From assembly GCF_036017915.1 (NCBI RefSeq), contig NZ_CP107929.1, positions 124,001 through 188,000 on the forward strand: DNA of 64,000 bases, given 5' to 3'. Below the pieces are notes generated by a model that had not been told where the DNA came from, made no database searches, and saw only the letters and a list, made by a program, of their open reading frames with translations. Source of the stretch: Micromonospora sp. NBC_00421. GTDB lineage: Bacteria; Actinomycetota; Actinomycetes; Mycobacteriales; Micromonosporaceae. A program made the translations under genes and the position numbers. Shown here piece after piece: positions 43,462 through 51,858 of this stretch. The first letter of the stretch is position 1; each line of letters begins with the position of its first letter.

Positions 43462-44073
43462 TCAGACGACAGCCGCGTAGACCCCCGTCGCGAGAACCGC
43501 GCCGGTGGCCGCACCGGCGACCACCTGGGCGACGGTGTGCGCACCGAGATGCACCCGGGACCAGCCGATCAGGGCCACGACCGGCACCCCGACGGCCAAC
43601 GCCGGCCCGACCAGCAGGACCAGGACGGTGAGCGCACCGGCGGAGACGCCCGTGTGGGCGCTCATCTTCCACACCTGGTTGACGGCGGTGGTGCCGGCCA
43701 GCACGGCCAGCATGACGGCGATCATGGCGATCAACGCCCGGGGCGCACCCAGGATCACGAACACGACCAGCCCGGCGGTGACCGACGCGATGCCGACCAG
43801 CAGCACGCCTCTGCGCTGCTCCCGGCGGCTGATGTGATGGTCGGTGACCCGGCCGGTGTGCTTGGCGTAGAGGATCGCCCCGAACGGCACCACGGCGGTG
43901 AACAGCGCCGCGAACGCACCCCAACCGATGCCGGCGACGACGGTGCGGGCGGCGATCACCGCGACGACGACCGGCATGACAGCCGCCCACACGGCAGGCT
44001 GGAACACCTCGGTGATGACGTGGGCGACCCGGGTCGGGGTGCGGGTGACGCCGGCGGTGGCCTGTTCGGTCAC
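43462..44073 (-). CDS. PAP2-superfamily-like membrane protein
   Basis: A 203-residue membrane protein with about six helices. WKMSAHTGVSAGAL and GWSRVHLGAHTVAQVVAGAATG correspond to the SGH-like and SRxxxxxH phosphatase motifs of the PAP2 fold, slightly divergent in the first. It may dephosphorylate a lipid such as an isoprenyl diphosphate. GTG 44073 is chosen because it overlaps the upstream stop as GTGA. It ends the operon that contains the HTH, ImmA/IrrE and MAB_1171c-like genes. Confidence 0.8.
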   Translation of the reverse strand: MTEQATAGVTRTPTRVAHVITEVFQPAVWAAVMPVVVAVIAARTVVAGIGWGAFAALFTAVVPFGAILYAKHTGRVTDHHISRREQRRGVLLVGIASVTAGLVVFVILGAPRALIAMIAVMLAVLAGTTAVNQVWKMSAHTGVSAGALTVLVLLVGPALAVGVPVVALIGWSRVHLGAHTVAQVVAGAATGAVLATGVYAAVV

Positions 44074-44579
44074 GTTTCTGTCCAATCTCGTGCTGACGTC
44101 GTCGACGGGGCCGGAGAGCCGGTGGAGGCGGCGCGGGCGTGGGCGCGTTCGGCGCGGACGCCCGCCACGACCGGGGACCGTGCCAGGGCCTGAGACACCC
44201 GGCCCAGCCAGACCACCTCGCTGGTGAGGTCTGTTCCTCCGGCCTCGACGCGGCCGGTGTCGACCGGATCGTCACCGGCGGTCTTGGCGTCGAGGGCCAC
44301 CACGACGACCGCCGCCTCCACGGTCGCCATCAGGTCGGGTCCGTCCATGCCGGCCCGGCGCCCGAGCTGGATCGCCCGGTCCCGTACCGCGCAGTCGAAC
44401 CACGGGGTGAGCTGGAGGTAACCGTCGCGGATCTCCAGGACCCGGCGGGACAGGCTGCGGCCGTCCCCCAGCCAACTGGTCGTCCAGGCCATCGCGCGCC
44501 CCCACCGGTGCATCGGGCGGGGCTGCCGGCGGGGGATGGCCGGGTGGGTCTGGACGATCGCGGCTCCATCCGCTCGCAC
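44070..44579 (-). CDS. DUF6545-like C-terminal part of a frameshifted MAB_1171c-type protein
   Basis: An open frame of 169 residues with RRVLEIRDGYLQLTPWFDCAVRDRAIQLGRR and DLMATVEAAVVVVALDAKTAG, which is the cytoplasmic tail normally fused to MAB_1171c membrane domains. The membrane part lies directly upstream in another frame, and the two overlap at 44330-44579. A shift of one base around 44575-44590 (near gacgcacaccagtgcgagc) would join them into one protein of about 420 residues. It is therefore either a real frameshift, a sequence error or a split gene restarting at GTG 44579. The stop overlaps the PAP2-like gene start. Confidence 0.6.
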   Translation of the reverse strand: MRADGAAIVQTHPAIPRRQPRPMHRWGRAMAWTTSWLGDGRSLSRRVLEIRDGYLQLTPWFDCAVRDRAIQLGRRAGMDGPDLMATVEAAVVVVALDAKTAGDDPVDTGRVEAGGTDLTSEVVWLGRVSQALARSPVVAGVRAERAHARAASTGSPAPSTTSARDWTET

Positions 44580-45337
44580 TGGTGTGCGTCGTGGGCGCGA
44601 CGCAGGGCGGCCGAGGCCGCTGCGGCGGTGCCGGGTACGGCGGAGCCGCTGGCGATGAGCCCGATGCCGGTCAGTTGACTGGTCATGGTGACGTACGTCC
44701 AGGCGGTGCCGGCGTCGACGCCGAGTTGCCCGGCGACAGCCACCGCCACGACCGTGACCGAATAGCCGAGGCTGATCAGCCCCCCGACGGCGAACATGCG
44801 GAGACCGACGCGGGTGACCGGTCGGGTGGTGACACGGGTGGCGTAGCGCAGCGACAGGCGGGCGAGATCGATCAGCGCGTAGGTGAGGATGCCGCCGAAC
44901 ACCGCCATATAGATAGCGATCGATGCCCGTCGATGATAGGCCGCGAACCAGTCACCCTCCGCAGCGGGTGTCCGGGCGATCAGGAACAACGCCGTGAGGA
45001 CGACGGTGGCCGTGCAGGCGAGGAACTGCCACCCCCGGACGGCCCGTCGGGTGGTTTCGGGGCTACGCGTCCAGTACGCCAGCATGCACAGCACGGCGAC
45101 GGCTGCCCATATCGTGAGGGTGTGGGCGATGAGCCTGCTGACGTGGGGAAGCCCGATCAGGTCGTCGATCGCGTCGTTGACGCCGGGGGCGACGGCGGTG
45201 AGGGCGAGGGCGAGACAGAACAGGCTGCCGCCCATCCAGGTGCGTGCGGGGACGTGCTCACGGCCACCGTGCAGGGTGGAGGCGGTGTATGCGGCGGCGC
45301 ACAGCGCCACGGAGGCCACGAGGGCGGTGAAGATCAT
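44330..45337 (-). CDS. MAB_1171c-type integral membrane protein, frame broken near its end
   Basis: Seven hydrophobic segments fill residues 1-245 (MIFTALVASVALCAAAYTAS, LIAHTLTIWAAVAVLCMLAYW, GWQFLACTATVVLTALFLIA, ASIAIYMAVFGGILTYALIDL). This is the membrane half of the MAB_1171c family. After about residue 255 (SAALRRAHDAHQ) the frame becomes Arg/Ser/Gly-rich junk (SSRPTRPSPAGSPARC), while the expected DUF6545 tail continues in the next frame. ATG 45337 is inside the ImmA/IrrE-like gene end, an 80-bp overlap. Such proteins commonly follow an XRE regulator and a HEXXH peptidase; the role is unknown. Confidence 0.7.
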   Translation of the reverse strand: MIFTALVASVALCAAAYTASTLHGGREHVPARTWMGGSLFCLALALTAVAPGVNDAIDDLIGLPHVSRLIAHTLTIWAAVAVLCMLAYWTRSPETTRRAVRGWQFLACTATVVLTALFLIARTPAAEGDWFAAYHRRASIAIYMAVFGGILTYALIDLARLSLRYATRVTTRPVTRVGLRMFAVGGLISLGYSVTVVAVAVAGQLGVDAGTAWTYVTMTSQLTGIGLIASGSAVPGTAAAASAALRRAHDAHQCERMEPRSSRPTRPSPAGSPARCTGGGARWPGRPVGWGTAAACPAGSWRSATVTSSSPRGSTARYGTGRSSSGAGPAWTDPT

Positions 45338-45785
45338 CGGTGGGGGTGCCCGTTCCGAAGGTGTTGATGACGCGGAGTACGTCGTCCGGCTCCAGGGGTG
45401 GTGGTGTCGGAGGTGACGCCGCGCGGCGGAGGATCATCTCGGCGAACTCGTCGGCCTCGAACTCGTGCCGCTGGTCGTAGGGGCGGTGGCTGACGCGTCC
45501 GTCGAGCTCGGCGAGGTCCCGCGAAGGATGGCCGAGCCACATGTGGGCGACCTCGTGCAACACGATCGCGGTCTGCTTGAACGGGCCGCTGCGCGCCGGG
45601 TAGGCGATGTAGTCCGCCCGGGACGTGGCGACCCACAGGCCGTGTAGGACGCTGCCGTGCATCTCGACGGGCATGAGGTGGATGGGGCGGTCCCGCTCCC
45701 TGGCGATCTGCCCGACGAGGGCCGTGAGGTCCCAGGGGGTGGGCAGGGTCAGCCCGGAGATCAGTAGTGCTGCTCGGTGGTCCAT
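45258..45785 (-). CDS. ImmA/IrrE-like metallopeptidase
   Basis: A 175-residue protein with zinc-peptidase motif HEVAH (77-81) and a downstream FEADEFAEMIL that supplies the third ligand. Such proteins cleave a partner repressor, as ImmA does in ICEBs1 and IrrE/PprI does with DdrO. Its ATG 45785 overlaps the upstream XRE-regulator gene by 25 bp, so the natural substrate may be that regulator. The last 26 residues are Arg-rich and run over the next start; the frame without them would stop at the ATGA at 45337, so the tail may be a read-through extension. Confidence 0.82.
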   Translation of the reverse strand: MDHRAALLISGLTLPTPWDLTALVGQIARERDRPIHLMPVEMHGSVLHGLWVATSRADYIAYPARSGPFKQTAIVLHEVAHMWLGHPSRDLAELDGRVSHRPYDQRHEFEADEFAEMILRRAASPPTPPPLEPDDVLRVINTFGTGTPTDDLHRPRGLRGAVRRRIHRLHPARWP

Positions 45786-46246
45786 CGCTCCCCGTCGACT
45801 CTGTCGGCATCCCCGGTCACGGCGGGACTCCCGATCTGGTCCTCGATCCGCTGAATCTGGGCCAGTACCGCGATAACAGTGGCCTTGACCTGGGCGAGAT
45901 CCTCGCCGACGGTGTTCGCTGCCAGGTGCTGCACCCCGAGATCGGCCATCCGGCGGCCCACCTCACCCTGCGTCGCGTGGGCGGCGGGTAGGAAGAAGTA
46001 GTTCGGCTCGACCTCGAAGAACGATGCGAGTGCATTGATCGTCTCCCAGGTCGGCCCGCGACTGCGGCTGCCGCTCTGTTTGGGATTGCGGAGGTTGTGC
46101 AGCTGCGCGCGGGACAGCCCGCACCGGGCCCCTACCTCGGAGTTCTCCCAACGCGAACCACCCGGCCGGCGTACGACCTCGAACAGGTGATTGAGTCGCG
46201 CAGCGAAAAGTTCGGCAGGATGTTCCTCGACCACCTGACGGATCAT
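45761..46246 (-). CDS. XRE-like helix-turn-helix regulator
   Basis: A 161-residue protein. Residues 12-80 form an XRE-type fold: LFAARLNHLFEVVRRP, WENSEVGARCGLSRAQLHNLRN, PTWETINALASFFEVEPNYFF. The recognition helix is in LSRAQLHNLRNPKQ. The C-terminal region (VGRRMADLGVQHLAANTVGEDLAQVKATVIAVLAQI) is helical. It likely represses its own operon. Start is uncertain: ATG 46246 has a modest GGAAG site; ATG 46276 is possible. Confidence 0.8.
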   Translation of the reverse strand: MIRQVVEEHPAELFAARLNHLFEVVRRPGGSRWENSEVGARCGLSRAQLHNLRNPKQSGSRSRGPTWETINALASFFEVEPNYFFLPAAHATQGEVGRRMADLGVQHLAANTVGEDLAQVKATVIAVLAQIQRIEDQIGSPAVTGDADRVDGERWTTEQHY

Positions 46247-46431
46247 TCCCGCTTCCACGCGGTGCGTCAAACCCATTGGACGCATTGCCGGAGATCCGTC
46301 CAACCTACTTGACGGGCGGCTGTCCGGAGACCATGTCCTCCGCCCCGGTATCCGACCGCAGCGGGCACCGGAAGTCGGGTTCGGCCGTTTCCGGCTGCCT
46401 ACCGTGGATCATGCAAGCGGAAGGAGACCAG

Positions 46432-47298
46432 GTGCTGGAGCGGCTGAACGAGGCCTTGGCGCACGTGGAGCGGCACCTCGACGCACCGATCGAGGTGGCG
46501 GACCTGGCGCGGATCACGCTCACCTCGGAGTACCACTTCCGGCGGATGTTCTCGGCGTTGGCCGGGATGCCGCTGTCGGAGTACGTCCGCAGGCGGCGGC
46601 TCACCGTCGCGGCGGCCGAGGTGCTGGCGGGTGAGCGGACGTTGCTGGACGTCGCGATCCGCCACGGGTACGGCTCGACGGAGGCGTTCACCCGGGCGTT
46701 CCGGGCGATGCACGGGGTCGGACCCGGTGAGGCGCGGCGCACGGGGGCCGCGCTGCGCTCCCAGCAACGGTTGTCCTTCCGACTCGTCGTCGAAGGGAGT
46801 GCCAGCATGCGGTACCGGGTGGTGGAGAAGCCGGCGTTCCGCCTGGTGGGTAAGCGGGCCCGGGTGCCCCTGGTGCACCAGGGGATGAACCCGGCGATCG
46901 TGGCGTTCGTCAGGGGCATCCCGCCCGGGACGACGGCCCGGATCGAGGCCCTGTCGGACCAGGAACCGGCGGGCATCGTCAACGTCAGCGACCAGCTCGG
47001 CGAGGACCGGTCCGAGGGCGTCGAGCTGGACTACTGGTACGGCGCGGTGACCGGCGCGGACGTGCCGGACGACCTGGAGGCGCTCGACGTGCCGGCGGGG
47101 ACCTGGGCGGTCTTCGACACCTCGGGCGAGTTTCCGGCCGCCGTGCAGAACCTGTGGCGGGACGTGTTCACCCAGTGGTTCCCGTCCAATCCGTACCGGA
47201 GCCGGCCGGGGCCGGAGATCTCCCGTACCCGCATCTCCTCCGACGGCACCCACGCCGACGCCGAGCTGTGGATCCCGGTGGAGCGGGCCGCCGCCTAA
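46432..47298 (+). CDS. AraC-family regulator with GyrI-like effector domain
   Basis: A 288-residue regulator. The N-terminal AraC double helix-turn-helix (about 1-100; VADLARITLTSEYHFRRMFSALAGMPLSEYVRRRRLT and LLDVAIRHGYGSTEAFTRAFRAMHG) is followed by a GyrI-like ligand-binding domain (about 125-285; MRYRVVEKPAFRLVGKRARVP, PAGTWAVFDTSGEFP, AELWIPV). Rob, SoxS-like Micromonospora regulators and BmrR share this domain and respond to lipophilic drugs. GTG 46432 has AAGGAG spaced 5 nt upstream. An in-frame ATG at 46411 with a TACCGT box 5 nt before it is the alternative. It overlaps the convergent protease gene by 4 bp at the stop. Confidence 0.85.
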   Translation: MLERLNEALAHVERHLDAPIEVADLARITLTSEYHFRRMFSALAGMPLSEYVRRRRLTVAAAEVLAGERTLLDVAIRHGYGSTEAFTRAFRAMHGVGPGEARRTGAALRSQQRLSFRLVVEGSASMRYRVVEKPAFRLVGKRARVPLVHQGMNPAIVAFVRGIPPGTTARIEALSDQEPAGIVNVSDQLGEDRSEGVELDYWYGAVTGADVPDDLEALDVPAGTWAVFDTSGEFPAAVQNLWRDVFTQWFPSNPYRSRPGPEISRTRISSDGTHADAELWIPVERAAA

Positions 47299-48422
47299 CG
47301 GCGGTCGCGGAGGCTGGCCCGCTGTACGGCGCGGCTGATGTCGCTGGGGGAGACGATGCCGACGAGCTGGTCACCGGTCACCACCAGGGCCCGGCCGTCG
47401 GCGCACCCGGTGAGCCGGGGGAGCAGGTCGTTGAGCTGTTCCTCCGGCCGGGCCAGCACCAGGTCGTCGGCCCGGCAGGCCACCTCGGCCAGCGTGGTGG
47501 CGGCCCGCCGGTCGGCCGGGATGCCGCGTACCCGGTCCAGGGTGACCAGGCCGACCGGCCGGCCGTCCTCGGTCAGTGGCAACGCGGTGTGCCGGTAGGC
47601 GAAGAGGTAGTTGTCGACGAAGTCGGCGACGGTCATCTCCGCCGAGGCGGTCTGCGGTTGCGGGGTCATCACCTCACCGACCCGGACGCCGGACAGCGCG
47701 CTGCCCAGCCTGGCCTGGCGCTCCTCCACCCCGGCCGCGCCGATCAGGAACCAGCCGATCAACGCCAGCCAGATCCCGCCCACCCCGTAGCCGGCCAGGA
47801 ACTGCCAGATGCCCAGGCCGATCAGGAGCACGCCGAGCACCCAACCGGCGCGGGCGGCCACCACCGACGCCCTGGCCCGGTCACCAGTGGCCTTCCAGAC
47901 GGCGGCGCGCAGCAGCCGGCCGCCGTCCAGCGGGGCGGCCGGCAGGATGTTGAAGACCGCCAGCAGCACGTTGATCCCGGCCAGCCAGGACAGCGAGCCG
48001 AGCAGCAGCCCCTCCTGCCCGGCCAGCGCCAGCAGCACCGCGATCGCACCGAAGAAGAACCCGAGGACCAGGCTTACCAGCGGTCCGATCCCGGCGATGC
48101 GCAGCTCCGCGCCCGGGTCGGGGGCCTCGCCGCGCAGCTCGGCGACGCCGCCGAAGAGCCACAGCGTGATCCCCTCCACCTGGAGGCCGTTGCGTTTAGC
48201 CACCACCGCGTGCGACACCTCGTGGGCCAGCAGCCCGACGAAGAAGACCACCGCCGCCGCCAGCCCGGCCAGCGCGTACGCCCAGCCGGGCCGGTCGGGG
48301 TACGAGCGGGGGAACTGGTTGGCCGACAGCAACCACGCGATCAGCACGAAGATGACCAGGACGCTCCAGTTGACCCCGACGGGTACCCCCGCGATCCGGC
48401 CAAGCCGGAAGCTCGCCCTCAT
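47295..48422 (-). CDS. site-2 protease family protein with CBS domains
   Basis: A 375-residue membrane metalloprotease. Zinc motif HEVSH is at residues 67-71 within a helix, and the second motif PLDGGRLLRAAVW follows NILPAAP; both are S2P hallmarks. Two CBS domains (about 245-365; VMTPQPQTASAEMTVADFV, PLTEDGRPVGLVTLDRVRGI, VSPSDISRAVQ) form a C-terminal regulatory unit of the SpoIVFB/Rip3 type. It probably cleaves membrane-anchored anti-sigma factors and responds to adenine nucleotides. No anti-sigma gene is adjacent. Start ATG 48422 gives SFRLGRIAGVPVGVNW, typical of the family. Confidence 0.93.
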   Translation of the reverse strand: MRASFRLGRIAGVPVGVNWSVLVIFVLIAWLLSANQFPRSYPDRPGWAYALAGLAAAVVFFVGLLAHEVSHAVVAKRNGLQVEGITLWLFGGVAELRGEAPDPGAELRIAGIGPLVSLVLGFFFGAIAVLLALAGQEGLLLGSLSWLAGINVLLAVFNILPAAPLDGGRLLRAAVWKATGDRARASVVAARAGWVLGVLLIGLGIWQFLAGYGVGGIWLALIGWFLIGAAGVEERQARLGSALSGVRVGEVMTPQPQTASAEMTVADFVDNYLFAYRHTALPLTEDGRPVGLVTLDRVRGIPADRRAATTLAEVACRADDLVLARPEEQLNDLLPRLTGCADGRALVVTGDQLVGIVSPSDISRAVQRASLRDRR

Positions 48423-48527
48423 GTTCCCGTCATACCCGGCGACGCCGCGCCCATGCCAGGGCAGCAGGTCCAGGGACGGTTGATATCGGGCCGGTGCGGG
48501 TTGACCTTGTCGGGAATAGTGGCAGGG

Positions 48528-50579
48528 GTGACGCTGATCGATGAGGGTGACGACCCGTACCGCTGGTTGGAGGAGCTGGACGGGGCGGACGCCGCCGGCT
48601 GGGTCCGCGAGCGCAACGCGGCGACCGTCGCGGCGCTGGCCGGCGACGACGCGTTCGCCGAGTTGCAGGCCGGGATCCGGCAGGTGCTCGACGCCGACGA
48701 CCGCATCCCCTACCCCGGCTGGCGCGGCGACGGGTTCTACTACGGCTTCTGGCGGGACGCGACGCACCCCCGGGGGCTGTGGCGGCGCACCACCCTGGCG
48801 GAGTACCGGCGGCCCGAGCCGGCCTGGGACGTGCTGCTCGACCTCGACGCGCTGGCCGCCGCCGAGGACGAGAACTGGGTCTGGGGCGGGGTGACCGTGC
48901 TGAAGCCCGGCCACCGCCGCTGCCTGGTCAGCCTGTCCCGGGGCGGCAAGGACGCGGTGGTGGTCCGCGAGTACGACCTGGAGACCCGGGCCTTCGTCGC
49001 CGACGGGTTCACCCTCGCCGAGGCCAAGAGCGACGTCACCTGGATCGACACCGACCGGATCTACGTCGGCACCGACCTCGGCCCCGGCTCGCTGACCACC
49101 TCCGGCTACCCGAGGGTGATCCGCCGGTGGCGGCGGGGCACCCCGCTGACCGAGGCCGAGATCGTGTACGAGGGCCAGACCGACGACGTCTCCGCGTACG
49201 CCTCGCACGACCCGACACCCGGCTTCGAGCGCGACTTCGTGGGCCGCAGCCTGGACTTCTACCGGACCCGGAGCTTCCTGCTGGCCCCCGACGGTGGGCA
49301 GGTCCCGATCCCGGTGCCCGACGACGCCCGATGGGACGTGCACCGGGAGTGGCTGCTGATCCGGCCGCGCTCGCCGTGGGAGGTCGCCGGGGTCACCCAC
49401 CCGGCCGGGGCGCTGCTGGCGGCCCGGTTCGACGACTTCCTCGCCGGGGACCGCGCGCTGACGGTGCTGTTCCGGCCCGACGAGCGGACCGCGCTGAGCT
49501 ACCACGTCTGGACCCGGCACCATCTGATCCTGGCCACCCTGGTCGACGTACGCCGGCGGTTGGAGGTGCTGACCCCCGACGGCCCGGAGTCTGCCGACGG
49601 TGCGGGGTGGCGGCGGGAGCCGTTGGCCGGGGTGGCGGAGGAGGACGACAACTGGATCGTCGACACCGATCCGGATCTGGGCGACGACTACCTGATCGCC
49701 TCGACCGGCTACCTGCGGCCGGCGACGCTGCGGCTGGGCCGGGTCGGCGGCCCGGTCGAGATCCTCAAGCGGGAGCCGGCGTTCTTCGACGTCACCGGCC
49801 TGACCGTGCGCCAGTTCTTCGCCACCTCCGCCGACGGGACCCGGGTGCCGTACTCCGTGGTGGGCGACCCGGCGGCGTCCGCCGGGCCGACCCTGCTCAC
49901 CGGGTACGGCGGGTTCGAGATCTCGCTGACGCCGCGCTACGACGGGGCGGTCGGCCGGGGCTGGCTGGCCCGGGGCGGCAGCTACGTGGTGGCGAACATC
50001 CGCGGCGGCGGGGAGTACGGCCCACTGTGGCACCGGGCGGCGCTGCGCGAGAACCGCCCCCGGGCGTACCAGGACTTCGCGGCCGTCGCCGCCGACCTGG
50101 TGGCCCGGGGGATCACCACCCCGGACCGGCTCGGCATCGAGGGCGGCAGCAACGGTGGGCTGCTGATGGGGGCGATGTTGACCCGCTACCCCACGCTTGT
50201 CGGCGCGGTGGTGGCGAACGTGCCGCTGCTGGACATGCGGCGCTACCACCTGCTGCTCGCCGGGGCCTCCTGGATGGCCGAGTACGGTGACCCGGACGAT
50301 CCGGCCGACTGGGCGTTCCTGCGGGAGTACTCGCCTTACCACAACGTGCGGCCCGGGGTGCGGTACCCGCCGGTCCTGTTCGTCACCTCGACCCGGGACG
50401 ACCGGGTGCACCCGGGGCACGCCCGCAAGATGGCCGCCCTGCTGCGCGAGCACGGTCACGACGTGTCGTACTACGAGAACGTGGAGGGCGGGCACGGCGC
50501 GGCGAGCAACAACGAACAGCGGGCGTTCCTGACGGCGTTGACGTTGCGCTTCCTGTGGCGACGACTGGGTGATCGGTGA
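48528..50579 (+). CDS. S9-family prolyl oligopeptidase
   Basis: A 683-residue peptidase. An N-terminal beta-propeller (about 60-430) includes DPYRWLEELDGADAAGWVRERN and DENWVWGGV. The alpha/beta-hydrolase domain has nucleophile Ser541 in IEGGSNGG, Asp624/625 in TSTRDDRVHP and His656 in VEGGHGA. The preceding GGGEYGPLWH is typical of S9A. It cleaves peptides after proline or similar residues. No signal peptide is seen, so the enzyme is cytoplasmic or non-classically exported. GTG 48528 lies 7 nt after AATAGT, hinting at a leaderless message; GTG 48519 is an alternative. Confidence 0.92.
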   Translation: MTLIDEGDDPYRWLEELDGADAAGWVRERNAATVAALAGDDAFAELQAGIRQVLDADDRIPYPGWRGDGFYYGFWRDATHPRGLWRRTTLAEYRRPEPAWDVLLDLDALAAAEDENWVWGGVTVLKPGHRRCLVSLSRGGKDAVVVREYDLETRAFVADGFTLAEAKSDVTWIDTDRIYVGTDLGPGSLTTSGYPRVIRRWRRGTPLTEAEIVYEGQTDDVSAYASHDPTPGFERDFVGRSLDFYRTRSFLLAPDGGQVPIPVPDDARWDVHREWLLIRPRSPWEVAGVTHPAGALLAARFDDFLAGDRALTVLFRPDERTALSYHVWTRHHLILATLVDVRRRLEVLTPDGPESADGAGWRREPLAGVAEEDDNWIVDTDPDLGDDYLIASTGYLRPATLRLGRVGGPVEILKREPAFFDVTGLTVRQFFATSADGTRVPYSVVGDPAASAGPTLLTGYGGFEISLTPRYDGAVGRGWLARGGSYVVANIRGGGEYGPLWHRAALRENRPRAYQDFAAVAADLVARGITTPDRLGIEGGSNGGLLMGAMLTRYPTLVGAVVANVPLLDMRRYHLLLAGASWMAEYGDPDDPADWAFLREYSPYHNVRPGVRYPPVLFVTSTRDDRVHPGHARKMAALLREHGHDVSYYENVEGGHGAASNNEQRAFLTALTLRFLWRRLGDR

Positions 50580-50828
50580 CCACTGTGGCGACGGGCCGGT
50601 CCCCTGCGGGCGCCCGTGCCGTCGCCGCCATCCGGTCGGCGGCCGACAGCGCGGTGTAGTACGGGAACAAAGGTCGTCGATATCGGCGAGTACGGGATTT
50701 CTGAGATCGAAGTGAATTGGTTCCCCATATTATTCATGTTTGTCGGCGTGGCGACTCAGTGGGCGGACTCCCATTGAGTTGCGGTACTCGATTGACTACT
50801 ATCTGTAGTTGCCGACTTCAGGGGGGCC

Positions 50829-50972
50829 ATGAAACTCCGCTTTCTCACCACGTCCAGCAATTCTGGGTCGTGCCCGAGCCTGTACGAGACCGACAACGGC
50901 GACATCGTGGTGCGGGGCTACCGGTTGACCGACCCGGAGGCGCTCGCCCAGCTACGCGACGCAGTGGGGTGA
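50829..50972 (+). CDS. short regulator-associated protein (47 residues), 3'-truncated
   Basis: MKLRFLTTSSNSGSCPSLYE then VVRGYRLTDPEALAQLRDAVG. I recognise this as the N-terminal part of the small actinomycete proteins beginning MxLxFLGxxSxxGxCPSLYET...GWxVTDPEAL that accompany XRE/DUF5753 and DUF397 genes; full members run some 15-20 residues longer. Here the frame stops at the point where TPR-like coding DNA begins, so the 3' end looks replaced. Ribosome site agggggg precedes ATG 50829. It is too short to be found by a length-filtered ORF search. Confidence 0.65.
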   Translation: MKLRFLTTSSNSGSCPSLYETDNGDIVVRGYRLTDPEALAQLRDAVG

Positions 50973-51215
50973 GGAGCGCGGAACCGGCCTGGCCCTGATG
51001 AGCCTCGGCAACGCGGCGCTGGCCGCTTCGCTGAGGCGCTCGTGTCGTACGACGACGCGATGACGGTGTTCGAGCGGCTGCGAAACCGGTGGAGTCAGGG
51101 GCTCGTCGCCCTCCACCGTGGGCAGACACTGCTGCACACCGGTGAGCACGCTCAGGCGTTGGCGGCGGTGACCTCGGCCGCCGAGCTGACGCCTCAACTG
51201 ACCAGGGGAAGCAAG
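50965..51215 (+). pseudogene. relic of a TPR-containing regulator
   Basis: Two frames carry TPR-like coding sequence: ERGTGLALMSLGNAALAA (from about 50971), then after a frameshift near 51027 FAEALVSYDDAMTVFERLRNRW, LVALHRGQTLLHTGEHAQALAAV and SAAELTPQL. Read together these are two or three tetratricopeptide units as found in NB-ARC/SARP-type regulators. No start or ATPase domain is present. The relic touches the truncated 47-residue gene on one side and ends 5-10 codons before the next intact gene. Confidence 0.6.
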
Positions 51216-51557
51216 ATGGATGACCCGATTCCCACGGCGATCGCCGTGACGCTGTCGACCCGGGCGGTCGAGGGCCTGACCGATGCGGCAAGGGAAGCCC
51301 TCGCGTCGTTGATGCACCTCGTTCGGCGTAAGGCAACGGACCATCGAGCGCTTCGGGCCTCGCTCGCCGCCGAGCCCGCATCCGCCGAGGGCGACGACCG
51401 GGCGGCCGGGTTGCGCCTGGCACTTGCCGACGCCGCCGCCCAGGATCCGAACTTCGACCAGGAACTACGCCGCCGCTGGGAGATCTTCCACCAGACGACA
51501 GTACGGTCCGACGCGGTCACCAACGCGCTGCACCGGCCCAGCCACGACAGCGAGTAG
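51216..51557 (+). CDS. small conserved actinomycete protein of unknown function
   Basis: A 113-residue soluble helical protein beginning MDDPIPTAIAVTLSTRAVEGLTDAAREALASLMHLVRRKATD and ending in DPNFDQELRRRWEIFHQ. I recognise the layout from short hypothetical proteins that occur beside XRE regulators in Micromonospora and Streptomyces; no function is known. ATG 51216 is chosen because AGGGGAAG lies 5-6 nt upstream; the longer open frame covers the TPR relic. Confidence 0.7.
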   Translation: MDDPIPTAIAVTLSTRAVEGLTDAAREALASLMHLVRRKATDHRALRASLAAEPASAEGDDRAAGLRLALADAAAQDPNFDQELRRRWEIFHQTTVRSDAVTNALHRPSHDSE

Positions 51558-51657
51558 TCGCCGGCGGTGGCGTTGTGTGCCGGCCTTCCCGGCGGGTAGG
51601 CCGGCACGGTCGAAACGGTCGGCCTGCGTTGGTGCAGCCGGGGCCGTCCGGTCACTT

Positions 51658-51858
51658 TCAGCGCTGGGGCGGCTGCTGCTTGATGCTCGTCAGGAATCGC
51701 GTCCACACCCGGGGTGCGAAGGTGAGAGCGGGGCCGGACGGGTCCTTGCTGTCGCGGAGCCCGACGACGGCGGGAAGGTTGTCGGCGACCTCGACGCAGT
51801 CGCCGCCGTTGTTGCTGCGGGTGGACTTGCGCCAGACGGCACCGGTCAGGTCAGGCAC
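51658..51858 (-). CDS. DUF397 domain protein
   Basis: A 66-residue protein with the DUF397 pattern VWRKSTRSNNGGDCVEVADNLP, VGLRDSKDPSGPALTF and WTRFL. DUF397 proteins are made together with a DUF5753 XRE regulator in actinomycetes (as BldB/WhiJ-like pairs) and are thought to act as a partner or toxin-like component. ATG 51858 overlaps the regulator's stop region by 8 bp. Confidence 0.93.
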   Translation of the reverse strand: MPDLTGAVWRKSTRSNNGGDCVEVADNLPAVVGLRDSKDPSGPALTFAPRVWTRFLTSIKQQPPQR

